DNA of 64,000 bases from Taenia hydatigena (GCA_036345935.2 JADWOT020001247.1:124001-188000); one strand, 5' to 3'; shown: positions 33,726 through 47,160, counted from the first letter of the stretch. The notes: generated by a model not told the origin, from the sequence alone. Made by a program: numbers and translations.

Positions 33726-34323
33726 ACATACATAGGAGTTTGCAAAGTCGAAATCGCTCCACTTTGACTGAGGGTAAGTAGTAGTGGCTAATTTGTAGTC
33801 TAATATTTAGGCAAATATTCGTGGAAGCTCTGATCTTATGTCATCAGTGCAAAAAATATGTGTCCTACATTATTTATTTGGCTCCCTATGCTGACCATGA
33901 GCGTAAGAAAGATGGCTGTGAGCAAAAAGTATTTTGATAAACCTAATTTACTATTTCTGATAAAAATCATCGCCATTTAGCAGGCCCCAATGCCCTACGT
34001 GTGATCATGTCATGCACTTGCGTCATGGCACCGGGATGAGATAAGGATCTAAAGCCCAAAATTTACTCTTTTTACGCCGATAGATGAGAATCGCTCCACC
34101 AAACTCTTTGTTTATGTGCACAATAGTTAAAAATAAGTGCCATTAACCGAAGCCGGGCAGATGGTCCTCGGAATTTGTCTTCTTGTATGGCATCAATATT
34201 GTTTCGTCTAAGCTGAATCCAGCAGCAAAAATATCCAATGTCCCAAAAACATTGCCCTCACCTGCTCAATAAACATGACGAAGTCCAATAAGGAGCCAAG
34301 GCAAAAATAAAATATTGATTCTT

Positions 34324-34542
34324 CTAAAATGATTGCCGGGTATCAAAGCACTCCCTGACTGGGAAACGACTATGTTTAGCCGAAACACTTTTCGCCAATC
34401 CTTCAATTTTAAAACATGGCTTAGTAGTTGGTCCACTTTTATTATCAAAAGCAGCTTGTTTAAGCCAAGATTTTTCCACAAGTAATTGTGCTTGTATTTT
34501 GGCATGCATTTTTGACCTTATCTCTTTAGCGGATAAGGCAGA
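34324..34542 (-). CDS. Terminal exon, Lys-rich 72-residue tail
   Basis: On the minus strand a textbook pyrimidine tract (CCTCCCTTCCCCCTTCTTTG) leads to TATTCTCAG| at 34543. The frame is open in phase 0 for 72 codons to TAG at 34324-34326. The product is Lys/Ala-rich (Leu-Ser-Ala-Lys-Glu-Ile-Arg-Ser-Lys-Met) and probably helical at first. A second minus frame (34266-34505) overlaps but lacks splice support. A donor CATGA|GTAAGA near 34702 could end the preceding exon, but its phase does not fit directly. Product unknown. Confidence 0.45.
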   Translation of the reverse strand, partial: SALSAKEIRSKMHAKIQAQLLVEKSWLKQAAFDNKSGPTTKPCFKIEGLAKSVSAKHSRFPVRECFDTRQSF

Positions 34543-34559
34543 CTGAGAATACAAAGAAG

Positions 34560-37500
34560 GGGGAAGGGAGGTCGTGGTGCAATTAAAATCAAAAGTCAGA
34601 GGGTGTGATAAAGACGTTAGGCACGAAAATGGTGGAATTAGTAAGCTAAAAAGGAAAGGGGTGCAACGTGATCTGCCTACGCATTTATAGTCGCCCAGTC
34701 TTACTCATGGGCTTGGAAACTTTGTTCTTCTTCATCTTTTTGACCAAATAGTTTAATTCTGTCAGCAGTTGAGAGAGAATTAACTAAAGTGATCATCAGA
34801 TGAGTCTACATCTACTGGGATTGATCTGCATTGCAACAGGCTTAGACATTGCCTTAAATCTTGCTGTTATAGAACATACTTTAACCTCTGGGTGCATGCA
34901 TTTTTGTCTTCGCGTCCTCCGTTCTTCCAGAACAAATGGACTGATTTATTAGGAAACCTTCTTATTTGTAGCATCTGAACATGCACGATGGTTATGGCCG
35001 CGTCGGATCTAATCACACTTTCTTCTTCAAACAAGTATTAACACGGCCTAATTAGCGTCTTTAACTGGAGAGACCTAGCGCTAACTCATAAGGCCATCGC
35101 ACCACCCAAAGCGCACGACTAGTTGCATCTTCCATTGGCAAGACGATTCCGGATTAAGGTATTTACCTCACCTTTAATACACCTCGTTCATATGGCACAG
35201 CTCGTCATCATGTTTCATCATGGCGAACTGTGCTCAAGCAGGGTTTACCAACTATCGCATGCGAAGATAGGATTAGGCACTGATGAGTTAAAAGTCTGTG
35301 GATGTTGGCAGACGGTGGCGAGAAATACGAAGGCAGACAAAAATTGTGGATGAGCGCAACTCTTTGATGAGAAAAACTCAGTGAACACGGACCTCTTAAA
35401 ATGGGTCCTAAGTTGAGAGGTTTGTGCTTTCTCTTGATCATTTCTTTCGTCCAATATGCCATAAATGAAGGCAAGGTGGACCCTCGCATATTTTGTTTAA
35501 TCCTTCCAAGGGAAATGACACCAAAATAAGAGATAAATATGGAACCTTATGCACTTGGAGCTATTTCATTTATAATAGACATTATGCAGAGCATTTGACC
35601 AAAAGATGTCACATTCGGCTAGGATAATATTTGAGTTGTGAAAGTAATGTATAGACATTGACTCGAATCAGGCAATAGGTAAGTGATTTGTACTAACAGG
35701 TCATTGTGTATTTGGCGAGTAATAGAATGTTGGTGACATCAATGAGGAAAAGTAAGCAAATAAAGTGCGCTCTTTTAGATTGTTAGACGACTAGGCACGA
35801 TAAATATAAATGTCCAAAAAACACATGCGTACACGATGTTTTGGAGTTGCGGACAGGGACAGTACACAGAAGGCACCCATGCTAACTAGTTTTCAGGCAA
35901 ATGCGAATTGGCTTCCCTATTTGCGTATTTTAATAGACATTTTGAAGCTATTCGTGCTGCAGTCGCTTTTGTGAATGAAGTTATACAAAGCATGTGCTGT
36001 TCAAATTTGTCTGGCATTAAACGCCAAAGTCCACTGTCACTCACAAAATAGCTTTTTTAATTTTTGCACCAAATTTTTGAACTTCGTGTTACTTCTATAC
36101 GTTTGCTTAAAACGATGCAAGCGGATCTCTTTAATTTAGCACTAAAAGGGCATTGAAGATCCCTTTATTTGCTTCTTTGCTGCCACGATGATTGAGTGCC
36201 TTGTAACATCATGCGGAAATTGACCTCAGCATCATTATTGTTAGGCGATTGGATTCTACGGGGCGACATTAGCGTAAAGCGCATCACTTCTTTCAACATG
36301 CCAAATAATTGCATAGAAGGGCACTTCCGTCAGTAATGATAAGCGCGGCGAGGTTAGACAATGAGTCGGCAGCTTGCATCAAATCAAGCGCTACAACAAA
36401 CGCACCACGCACCGGCTTTCGTCGTTCTTATGCCTCTTAGTCAACACTACGCCACTCCTCATGTCCACGTTGTCACCGCTTCCGCTTCATTAAAACACAT
36501 TTGGTGAGCTTATAGCACAAGACTTTTTCCTTCCTTTATTGCCATCAACCTACAAATCTTCGCTAACATTCATGAATCTCTATTTAATGTAATCAAGCTG
36601 ACATGAACATAAACAACTCGCCCTAAGGAACGTTAATTCAGCATCTATTCTTTGTAAAATACCTTCTTTCACATTTCACCGGTTGAGTCGTTTTACGAAG
36701 CAAAGAGGTGCCCATCCAATCGAGAGCTTAACAAAGAAAAACTAATTTCATATTTCACTGGGTGACGCACAAGCAACTTACTATAATGCAGAAGACCTTC
36801 AGTCACGGGATATGTATGCGCTTACCATACAACGCTCGAGAATCCGAATAATGTCACTGATAAAACCACAACCATATCAAATCGCCGGTGTGATTTTGCA
36901 GAGACTACAAACTCACAAGTCCTGAAATCGTAAGTCAACGAAACAAATTCATATCAAAGCTAATTGATAGTAACTTGAACATAGAGAAATGAACCTTAGA
37001 ATAATCTGATGCAATATGCCACACAGACGAGGACCATTAATTTGAAGCTTATCCGGTGTGGAAAGCATAGTAGAATCTGAGAACCTAACAAACTAAACTC
37101 TGAGATGCAACTCTTTTCTTATGCCTAGTACAGTCTAAGGGAAGGCTGAACACGTTTCACCTCGTCGTTATATTAGGGTGTAGCTCAGAGGCCATCAATT
37201 TCAGAACTTGCGCTGTAATAATTTTAAAGGGCTTGCAAATGAGGGTTCCGACTAAGCAAAATCAACTTACAATTACGCAAACGGCGCACCACTGCAGTAA
37301 AAGGGCGGCAAAATGACAGGTCCTAACACTACATGGTTCCTGGAAAAGTGCATAGTTATTTTCCGATTTACTTAGCCAACGTTTGCTCAAGGGCTATTTC
37401 ATTTGGGCAGACAATCATCATTTACTGTTCCCGAAATTATTCCGCATTCAAGGTATCGGTTTGATAATTTTACATTCGCATAGCGCATAAAAGAAATTTG

Positions 37501-37990
37501 CTCCAGTAAGGTCACAATGTGGGTAGATTTGTAAGCTTTTACACACCAGTTCATTTATAATGTGTGAACGCATAAAACATGTAAGCACTAACGTTGTTAG
37601 AGCCAACAAAATACCACTTTGAGCACTAGAGTAAAATGTAATCTCCAATTTTTCAAGCGTTTATTTAAACGCCTTCTTCGGCCAAAGCGCCTAGCATACA
37701 AAATCGAAATATGCCAGCAATTCCGCACAGACCGCTTAAATTCCACAATGCCCATTAGCATATTCAGGATACTATGTTCAATACCCTGAAAAGCTGTTTA
37801 CATTCACAGAGTTAAAAAAGAAGCATAGAATGGGATATTGGAGACTCATGGGGGATAAGATAATCGGAGAATTGCCGTTTATTGAATTTAAGTAGTGATT
37901 TGAAGACAGAATTACAATCTTCATGTAAGTTATTAATGTGCGCAAGCCAACCGTCATCTTCACCCCAGCTTGGCTATAAACTCAAGTGAT
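34560..37990. other. No supported gene
   Basis: Only scattered ORFs of 60-95 codons, with 35.1-35.5 kb open on both strands, and none with usable splice sites. From 36.3 to 37.9 kb I see no coding signal. Confidence 0.4.
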
Positions 37991-37995
37991 CAATC

Positions 37996-38280
37996 TTGCG
38001 AAGCGTTTGTGAAGAGCAGTGGCTGGTGTCAAAATGTGAAATTATCCTAAAATGGCTTATAATATGGCTCATACGCATGACCGCCTTCATTCGCTCCATG
38101 CTAGCATGCGCTTTGAATTACATTGATAGGAAATTCGTTGCTGCGAATTCGTCATTAAATCCTTTCAAACGGAATTCAAAATGTTGGCAAATTTATTACA
38201 AAACTGTCTGTCATGAAGAAAGCACTTGCATGGGTGCGTTGATGCGTTTCAGATCCATTTATCAACACTACCGGCGATAA
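37996..38280 (+). CDS. Hypothetical ORF, 94 aa
   Basis: It has a hydrophobic stretch near residues 16-30 (Ile-Ile-Leu-Lys-Trp-Leu-Ile-Ile-Trp-Leu-Ile), then several Cys and a basic C-terminus. It could be a small membrane protein or a chance frame. No splice support. Confidence 0.25.
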   Translation: MRSVCEEQWLVSKCEIILKWLIIWLIRMTAFIRSMLACALNYIDRKFVAANSSLNPFKRNSKCWQIYYKTVCHEESTCMGALMRFRSIYQHYRR

Positions 38281-38299
38281 AATGATTTCCAGCAAAACC

Positions 38300-40590
38300 T
38301 GAATTTTAGTTAGAGATCCACAGAATTGAGGAATAAAGAATTGTCCAAAGTTTATTCAATTATCAACTTTGACAAATGTCTCTGCAAATTACTGTTTTGC
38401 CGAGTCGTCCGCACGCACCCTCTCATTAAAACAGTCAAGCAAGTTTCTGGAAAGTAAGTTGCATTCCGGATGCATGCGCCTATTAAAATAAGCAAAGTTT
38501 TACCTGAAGCGCCTAACTAATTCCTTTGGGAAATCTCTCAACATATTTGGCATTCATTCCGCCAAGAGGTATAGTGAAATATCACGCATATTAGTAATGT
38601 TTTTTTTCGGACTATACGCGTTCCTTTATCCGTGTGTCTCATCAAAATGCTTTAGTCTTGCATTACAACAGCTGACAAATGGCCTATGCAGGGTAGGAGG
38701 ATGTCAGTCAAATCGAGAATGAGTTAGTTCGCTTCTCTCTAATGCATGCATAGCCACATTAGTGGGTGGTAGACTAGAAATTTGCATCCAATCGGGTCTT
38801 CTCCTGATTCTGAGTCATATACGGGCCTTGATATAAGGGTAGGATGCATCAAGTCTTCTTGACCAATCATAGGCCAAAACCAAAATTTCATTTTAGATGG
38901 CCCTTCATTGACTAATCAAGAAAGCTTAGGCAAAACCGGTTCTCTCAGGCATGAACATATCCTCTGATGAAGACTAATTTGGCCTCTTCTCACCATCTGT
39001 GCTGCAGCCATATGTTCTACCCTTTGTTTTTAGCCCTTCTGACTGGCTAGATCTAGGAATGGAATTATCACCGGCGTGGGTCGTATGAACATGCTTCATT
39101 GATGCGGCTACTCAAAATATTAGTCGAACAGAGGTGTAAGGTTGACACAGAGTGTGATTGCTACCTAGCATTGGAAAGTATGCCTAATTGGGTTCCGCGT
39201 GTGAGATAAGTGCTCCTCATTATGATTTTTTGTCTTCCCGCCACCTTGTCGATTTTGCAGTCTATGCAGGACTGCGGGTGCTTGATCCTGAGTATTTTCA
39301 CTACAGATAATACTGTGCCTTACGCTTTAAACAGCAGTGGACTGCCGAGTTATTACAGACGTCTACTGCAGAATTGTATTCACCCCTTATTCGACAGCGT
39401 ATAGCAGATGCACCCGACTTTAAGGCAGCGAACAATGAAGGGGGGCTTTTCGTAGGCATTTATTCAGTAAAATAATTACAGCTGTCGATAGTATCATCAC
39501 CTGCTATGTGCGTCAAAACTAACGATAATCGGAGCACAGCTAGAACACAAAGCCGTTTTAATCCGGTACTCAGGGCAGGGCGATTAGAATGCTGTTAATT
39601 TAATCAAAGCTATGTGAAATACATGTATCTGTGCTGCCTTTTGCCATTTGTGGTATGGTAGGAAACCAGCAAGGTTTTGAAGAAACAAATGTCTTTAGAT
39701 AAGTGGCATTTTGGGATTGATATATTTAGCCGTTTGAAAGGAAATTCAGAAAATCCGGCATTGATAATGCCATTCACGATGCTACCATTGATCGTGCAGA
39801 TAAGGGCAGGCTATGCGTGTCAAAAATATCACAAAAATTAACGTTGTTCACGTAGATATCGGTAAATGCAATGGAGGTGCGTAAGTTTAAATTAAATCCA
39901 GTGTGCCAACTTACCAACCGACATTGCTGTTCAATTACGAAAGAAGCAGTTAATTGGCATAAGCACAAATGCCAATTGTTTCGTGACAAATAATATGCGC
40001 GAGCACAACAATTGAACAAGAACGGGCTTACAATGTCAGATTGCTCAAAAGCGCAAAAATAATGAGATTTAACGCATACAGGATAGGGATGATTTGAACA
40101 AAAATGACAGCGGATTATAGGAAGCTGAAGTGTCTAGATATTTTGCATTTAAAGTAAAAATTAGAGAAACATCAGCAAGACTAGGTGCTCAGCGCCTTCA
40201 TGCTGTAAGGCATCAGATTGGGTTATGGTAATTTTACTAGCTCAAGGAAATGGGATTTGCCTGTCTTTCAACTATGAGCTAAAACAAAAGCACTATAGTT
40301 TTGCCAAAATAACTTAGTTGGAAAGGCGCAAGAACACAAGCAGTGTTAATGAATTTGACGAATTAAGCGCTGGTAATGGCTTTGTTAGAGCTGCCGTGGC
40401 AATCTCTCATAAAGTCAATGTCGAATCAATTGCATTCAAAAATAATTAAGGATTGATCAAGAAAAATTGTGGGTTCGCCACAAGATTATTTAGGTTATTG
40501 GCCTTAAGGTGTACTTGTGACAGATTGTTGAAAGTTCGAAAAGCACTGTTGTAAGTGAGAGACTATAAAAATGATACCACTTTAGGGCAG
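38300..40590. other. No gene seen
   Basis: Only two frames slightly above 60-80 codons (39210-39404 plus, 39774-40019 minus), neither coding-like enough to keep. Confidence 0.4.
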
Positions 40591-40598
40591 CACAAACT

Positions 40599-40621
40599 TA
40601 AGGCACCAAAATGGTGCCTTA
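40599..40621. repeat. Short perfect hairpin
   Basis: TAAGGCACCA, a three-base AAA loop, then TGGTGCCTTA: ten perfect base pairs. No T-run follows on either strand. Function unknown; palindromes of this size occur by chance at low rate. Confidence 0.4.
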
Positions 40622-40833
40622 GTATAAATGCGAGCTAGAGTATCCTGTTACAACTTTGAGGCATTGATGAAGTCTCTTCTTAATTCGTTCTGAATTTGCT
40701 ACATGCTATGTTTGCTGACAAGCGGACTTACTTCGTGTTCCTCCGTGCCCTGAAAATCAGAAGGCAGCACGTTAACTAAGTAGTGATAAAGCCTTCGGAT
40801 AATCATAGACAGCATTAACTGCAGTAAATTCAA

Positions 40834-41124
40834 GTGAAATGGGTTATTTTGAAGGGGATTACCTGCGAAGATTTGCATGCTGTGCAAAGGTTACCATTGC
40901 ATTCCTCCTCTTTAGGTGACGTTCCATCCTGTGTGCAATCATTGATCACTGTCAAACACGATTCTCTTGCTATCCACAAGAAAGTGCCATGTTGTTCGTC
41001 GGGTCGTAGGATGAATGTTCCATTGAATATTCACAAATCAGCTTCCTGTATTTTACTATGTCGGCTGGTAAAACTGAGAATAAGTATTCATGCTGGCAAA
41101 TGTGCATCAGGCGGTGGTAAATAA
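40834..41124 (+). CDS. Hypothetical ORF, 96 aa, AATAAA overlapping the stop
   Basis: Coding-like frame with several Cys (Cys-Glu-Asp-Leu-His, Cys-Cys-Ser-Ser-Gly-Arg-Arg). The TAA stop lies inside GTAAATAAAAG, so a polyadenylation-type hexamer overlaps it. No splice support; not recognised. Confidence 0.25.
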   Translation: MKWVILKGITCEDLHAVQRLPLHSSSLGDVPSCVQSLITVKHDSLAIHKKVPCCSSGRRMNVPLNIHKSASCILLCRLVKLRISIHAGKCASGGGK

Positions 41125-41736
41125 AAGCAGTGCATTAAATGGAGATGTAAATCCTGTGTGCAGACTTTATAAAGAGAAGGTTTCTATTGTCCAAGCTTCT
41201 TCATCATCAGAATAGGGGTCCATTACCTTATACAAAAGACGCAGGTTGAAAACCGATTAACCTACCCACCCACAGCCTTCTGCTCCTTGAATGTAGTGGC
41301 TATACAAGCAGACGGTCACCTCAATCCCAAATTTCATCAAGCATGCATACAACGTTAAATGGACAAGGTCAGAATTCTGAAGCATGGAGGGTCTTGAAAC
41401 ACGTTTCCATCAAGGAAATTTCTGCATCTTAGTAGTGTATGACTGTACAAGAACAATGACACACCATAAAGACTAACATTATCAAGCACGCGATAAGGAA
41501 CTCTTCGGTTCGCGTTAATTATCAATCATGCAGACATGTGCGTACTGTTAGCACGGATGATGTGTCCACCACGTTCTGTATGACAGGCACCCGTTGTGAT
41601 AGTGGGGTGCCACGAAAATAAGGAGTTTCTAAGTGAGACAAATGGCTTTTTGTGCCATAGCAGGTTGACCAATTCGCACTTGATCTTCACACAGGCAAAC
41701 AAAGCCAATTCTCTCCCTGCTTAAAACCTCGAGTAA

Positions 41737-42003
41737 ATGCCTGTAGTAGTGCAAAAGGCTGTTCGCATCACTTGGAAGCTTGTCACCTTTCCTGCTAAAC
41801 TAATGATGGACATTTCTGATGCCAAAAATTTATTCTCAGATGGATTCATCAATGTTAAGGACTACTATCTAGTCCGAACTTTCATTTTGATTACACCTCT
41901 CACACCCGCATTAAAAGTCCTGTATAGTCTGGCAATCAGCCCTATGATGGCTTCACATATCGTGGCATATAAAGTAGTTTCGAACCTATTCAAAATTCAC
42001 TAA
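41737..42003 (+). CDS. Hypothetical ORF, 88 aa, hydrophobic second half
   Basis: ATG opens a frame with Val-Gln-Lys-Ala-Val-Arg-Ile-Thr-Trp-Lys near the start and two moderately hydrophobic stretches in the C-terminal half that could be membrane segments. The composition is protein-like. No family recognised and no splice support. Confidence 0.28.
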   Translation: MPVVVQKAVRITWKLVTFPAKLMMDISDAKNLFSDGFINVKDYYLVRTFILITPLTPALKVLYSLAISPMMASHIVAYKVVSNLFKIH

Positions 42004-42009
42004 CATCCA

Positions 42010-43950
42010 GATGTCCAACCGGTGGGCCTGATGTGGTATCAATAATGATTAGCCTTTCCACGTCCCACGGTTTCTTCATCTGTGGGTTCGAAACAATGTG
42101 ACTTTGCAGAACACATGCGGAAGCCAATGCAAAATAATCTTTAGATTTTCTCTCTTTTCACTGCTGATCGTTGTGGCCCTCCAGTGAGCATTGAATCAAT
42201 TGCATGCTCCTGTGACACCTAGTCCTGCACTGGAAATTTCGTGTCTCCTACAATTTTGCAAAGTTTTTGAATTTCGCTTTTAAAGGAGAGTTGAACGACT
42301 ACTTTGGTTATTGCTTGCTCGCAGGCCGATACGAGAATATGGCAATCACGGTGAGCCTATGGTCATCTAAAATGGACACCTATTCTGAGCACCGAGACTT
42401 CCCATTTCACTTAGAGGAGACATTTTAACTAATCTTGCTTGAACAATAAAATATTGACCGACTTTTAGGTTGGCTCAAGTTGCCTGCTTTAAACTGGGTT
42501 CGGGCGCTGATGAGGACAATGTAAAGTAACTTAGCGCAAAAGTACAGCAATACCTCGCGGAAGAGCATAAAATTCGTCCAAAAGGAGTCGGCATAAGCCG
42601 GTGGTTCTGCTTAAAGCTTGGCATTAATTTAGCAACAAATTGCTTTATGAAACTATTAATAACTCGACTTCAGGCAATCGACGAGCTGCGTAAACATTAT
42701 TCCGAATTTCTAAGTTTCTCTGAATGGGGTAAATGAGACCATGATATGGCTAGCCTTGAAGATATAAGAAAAAAATTAAAAACATATGCTCGAAATTATG
42801 CAAATTCGCTCTGATTCAAAAAAAAAAGTTGAGAAAAAATTTGGCCAATTGATGAGAATGCCTTGTGAATATTGCATGGCATTTCATCTATTATTTGCAC
42901 ACGCATACACACATGCCAAATCTTTTCCGCTCTATTGAATTAAGATTATGGAACCAATCTAAGGTTTGGTACCATGGTTATTGCGCATGCATGCACGCAA
43001 CGCGAGCATAAAAGAGAACAGGATTGTGTGCACAACTAATGGGTCTATGCGATTACCCCATGACCTAACTACTTGTAATCCCCCTCAACTGCGTGGTCCG
43101 GTTCGCCGCCAAATCCATGGTGCATTTAAAATGCAGACAAGGTATAGACTTTAATACCTCCATACTTGCGCCTTATGAATATTAATAAACGGTCATATGT
43201 TGGAACCATAACTAAATGGGATGCAGTCTTAAGCCAAATTTTGCTTTTGAACTGAATGGCGATTATTTAACCACCGAAAATCGACAATATTCATAATCCT
43301 ATGTCCTACTTCACCGAGCCCTTTGACGATAATGCACCAAATAATCACGCTGCAAGTAGACCAATATCCTACAAATTAGTAAAACTGGCTAGAGAGCTTC
43401 TCGCAAATAGAAGTTAGCTCTTGCAGACTAACGAACAAGCCAATTCAGACGTTTAGCTCAAAGAATTGGCATTCTTTCTCGGCTCGTGTTCAAATTCTTC
43501 GAAGCCACTTTGATTCGGAAACCCTAGATTCAAAGCTTTACTACTTTACGCGAATATTACTTCTAAATAAGACTTCTGTACATCATTACGCGATAAACTC
43601 TCATCACACAAGAGTTGCAGCACATAAGCCCGAGCATAACTTATTGCGGCTTCTTCCCTACTAACTGGTGAGAATCCCAAAAGTCGAGGCTGCAAGAATC
43701 AATGTAATTACGGTAATTACGTACAGCCCTTTCTGCCTGACTGGACAACAGCACGAAAAGGGTTTTCGTTTCTCCAGTCTTTTTATGAAACTTAGACACT
43801 TATCCTTTCATCTAGCCATTTGACTGAGTTAAATATGAGGGATTAAACTCTGTGGGAAGAGCTCGAATTTCTTCTTTACGGCGATTAAGAGATTCTAAGC
43901 ATAACATTCTCCTTCTAAGTGATATAAATAGGGCGCCAGATGTGATGCAA
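42010..43950. other. No gene seen
   Basis: One 62-codon frame (42966-43154) only. A run of ten A lies near 42820. Confidence 0.4.
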
Positions 43951-43955
43951 TTGAA

Positions 43956-44159
43956 TTGACGCATGCAAATGAAATAGGAGGGAGAAAAAGGAAGGGTAAT
44001 ACAAATTACCCTAACTTATACGGTTTCCATCCGATGTGGTCCTTTAGCGTCTTGAATACGGCGAGGTGGGGGTTTGGGACTGACAAACAGATGGAGTTGG
44101 AGGCGGCAGAAGTAAGAGATGAAAAGAAGACCCAAGGCCAAAAGGAAATTAAGCGGTAG
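43956..44159 (+). CDS. Hypothetical ORF, 67 aa, charged
   Basis: Basic start (Gly-Gly-Arg-Lys-Arg-Lys-Gly) and a charged end (Gln-Met-Glu-Leu-Glu-Ala-Ala-Glu). A donor GCAGAA|GTAAGAG near 44112 could make the last 16 residues intronic. No partner exon found. Confidence 0.25.
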   Translation: MTHANEIGGRKRKGNTNYPNLYGFHPMWSFSVLNTARWGFGTDKQMELEAAEVRDEKKTQGQKEIKR

Positions 44160-45355
44160 GGAGGCAATGTCGAGGAACTAAACGGCGGTGTAGCATATTA
44201 CATTAAACTAGTGTACATTTATTTTGCAGTCGGAATTGTAGCGTCTCAATCATCCACACGTCTTTCCCCATTTCTTCTTTTGTTTTTCCTCTTGCATCTA
44301 TTTCAAATACACATTAAACCATGGAGAAAAAACCATATTTTTCAGAACAGGGCTAAACTTCATTGAAAAACAGAAGTTTGAGTGACCAATTCTGTCAGTT
44401 GCAAACAACAGCCGGAATACCAGCATTGTTGTAAACAACTGAGGAAGAAGTAATTTTGCTGGTTGGTTAAGCTAAGCGTTGAAGCGGTTTTCGAGTGTTC
44501 CAAGTGCGGTAGAAATGTTATAAAATCGACTGCCATCAGGCACGTTAAGGCGATCGTTATCAGAGGGTGTGCGAGTAATTTTTGACCTCAATTCCATTCA
44601 AGCTGAGCACAACTAGACTAATTTACGCCTCAACTACTGCTCCTAACATTTACATCAATTCGGTTGACTGGAAGCACTAAGAGACATACCATCCTTTGTG
44701 GGCAGTGCTGGCATTGTCTCAGACACAGGTGCGAATTATCAAAGCAGTGAAAATGTGTGCGCCATCAAAATACGGCGCATTTTTGTGTGAGAAAGGGGTG
44801 TGAGGATGACCGTTTTAATAAATAAATGGAGGGAACACTTTGTTGTTTCTCGAACTTAGGAGTTAAGAAAAACCTAGCAATAACGCAGAGGTGTGAGCTT
44901 GTCATCAAGGTACCTTAGTACTCATCTAGCTGAAGTACAGACAAATCTGTTGGGATTGGTGTTGTTCACTGCCAGAACCACCTGCACGTGAATCGATTCG
45001 CTCTTTCAAGATGGAAGTCGCATTACCTTCGCGTCTTTCCGCTCAACGTATCACATCCATCTACCTCCTCGCCTTGTGGATATGAACGAAATAAGTCAGA
45101 AGGCATGTTAAACACCTCTATACTATAATCCGTCTTAAAAAGAAGGATATTATTCAGTCGGCCACACACTAATCGCTAATCACTACTGTCGCTCCCTCAT
45201 GCCACTAATCACAACTAAGCGTTCCTGGACGGGAGTTTGCTCAGGATGCTGTTTCCAGAGTTTATGGCAAAGATGACATAGTTGATGCAATTTGGATGGG
45301 ACGAGAGCAAGCGTTTCTAATGAAAAGCAGTTGCTGATCAAAATTTAATCCCCAT

Positions 45356-45646
45356 GTGATACTACTCGTCATTTGCAAGCATTTATTAACTAGCAGTCAT
45401 AGTCAACAAAGCGCTTTCGGATGTAAAGTGGGTGCAAATGCTGTTGGGATGATCCCAGATGTTTCTGCGCAGACTGGACAGTGCTTTTGGTGTGAGCGCC
45501 AGATCTGGCCGCAAGTGATTGGCATACGCACAAGGTGCAATAAGTCGAGTAAACAAAGGCGAATCTGCGAAGGGGATGTAAATACAATTTCCAAAACTAA
45601 ACAATGGAACAATACAGTCATGTTAGGCATGTTACTATTCCTTTGA
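45356..45646 (+). CDS. Hypothetical ORF, 96 aa, with Cys-x2-Cys
   Basis: The middle reads Gly-Gln-Cys-Phe-Trp-Cys-Glu-Arg, then Ile-Gly-Ile-Arg-Thr-Arg-Cys 12 residues later. This recalls, loosely, the Cys-rich tails of some retrotransposon polyproteins and other small zinc-binding motifs. The minus strand carries three overlapping ORFs, so strand is uncertain. Confidence 0.28.
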   Translation: MILLVICKHLLTSSHSQQSAFGCKVGANAVGMIPDVSAQTGQCFWCERQIWPQVIGIRTRCNKSSKQRRICEGDVNTISKTKQWNNTVMLGMLLFL

Positions 45647-46138
45647 CTTACGCATGCCTAACTTGCGAATCGCATGCGCTAGTAAGTAGTGGGTGATTAG
45701 TGTCAGTGTTTTTACTTTGCAAAGATGTTCTACTAAAAGAAGGCATCTTGCATTCATTGTCAGTCGATTTCGCTTTCCCCCATCCTTGCAATGCTCACGT
45801 CTTTTTCTCTAGGATTAAGTTGATGTGCGGAAAATGATCTTAAACGGAAAGGCATGCGAAATTAAAACTCGGATTCAAGAGTATCAAAGCTGTCTTATTT
45901 CAGGTGTGTAATCAGCCTGGAGATGCGTGCATACAAATTGATGGGACTTAGGTAGGGGAATTAAGTTCATGATCGCCTTCAAAAGCTCTATTGGTTACTT
46001 GACTGACTAGGAATTGGATGTAGAGACAAAGATACGTGAAGATGCCGCTGTCACTTGTTAGCATTGCAAGTTCACACATTGCAATGCACTATTGAGCCAT
46101 CAACAAGACTTGAGTTGTGATACCACTCTTTCTAGAAT

Positions 46139-46324
46139 ATGCTTGCGTTTGTCAATCCAATCAAAGTTAATTTCTGCAAATTCTATGCAATGCGTTTTGC
46201 ACAATTGACTTCAAACCTTCGCGTTTTTGCCTTACGCAAGCCGAAAACCACATTTGCTTATGGACCTATAAGGGGAAGTGTATTGGAAGAGCGTGCACAG
46301 GATCCTTCTCCTACCAAAAGTTAA
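46139..46324 (+). CDS. Hypothetical ORF, 61 aa
   Basis: Basic frame ending Leu-Glu-Glu-Arg-Ala-Gln-Asp-Pro-Ser-Pro-Thr-Lys-Ser. It could be a small exon; no clear sites. Confidence 0.22.
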   Translation: MLAFVNPIKVNFCKFYAMRFAQLTSNLRVFALRKPKTTFAYGPIRGSVLEERAQDPSPTKS

Positions 46325-47160
46325 GCCGAAAGATAATGCTCAGTACCGTTTCATCCTACTTTAAGACCGTTGCGCAGAGCTAAGAAAATTAGGATCTACG
46401 ACATTTTTAGCCTATCTACCCACTGATCAAATCAATGGCTTTTTTCAATCGCATTAGCTAGATTTTAACTGATGGCGCCATAAGGTGATGGAAAGTGGAT
46501 CAAACTCCTTCATAAATGCGCAAAAAATGGCATCCTATATACAAAAATGACATGAGATTAAGTGCAGCCTAGAAGGTCAACGTCGATAGTTCAATCCTTT
46601 AGCTTGCAATAAAGAAAAAGTTGAGGAGCCTAGAGGCCTACCCCTCCGTTGACTACTTAGTCTGCTCTGAGCTTAGCTAGGACAAGCTAAAAACAGGCTT
46701 CCGATAGGTGGGTAATAAGTAAAAAGGCAAAGTTTCTGAAGAAGTCTAAAAAATAGCGCAAAAAAGAGGGTGAGGAAGGAAATCAAGCATTCGCGCATGT
46801 AATGAGCACTTAAAATAAGTCCTAATTTGAGTGATATAGAATGGATAAATTTGGGCGAGATTATGTGGCCATCCCCTGCAAATTATTCAAAGGAAACTGT
46901 TTGAGTGTGTGCTTGTGTGCCAGAGGTTGGGTGGGTGTAATCTTGGATAAATATGGACGATTACAATGAAGGCTGAGGGGTTAGAAGCTGCACAGGGAAT
47001 GGGGCCAATACATTACTTGTATTAGTAGGCGAACGACCCATTTCTCTTATGTTGGGACACGTGTGTAGCACCTGCCATGAAACTTTGGGTAAAGTTGAGG
47101 AGGCAAAATGAATACTGGTCCGCAAAACCAACATCAATGATTATTAGGCAATGTTTCTAG

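Noticed and set aside
40599..40621. Hairpin as a transcription terminator
   Set aside because: No T-run follows on either strand and the genome is eukaryotic; kept only as a small palindrome.
42080..42100. GTGGGTTCGAAAC, like a tRNA B box
   Set aside because: No A box upstream and no cloverleaf can be formed.
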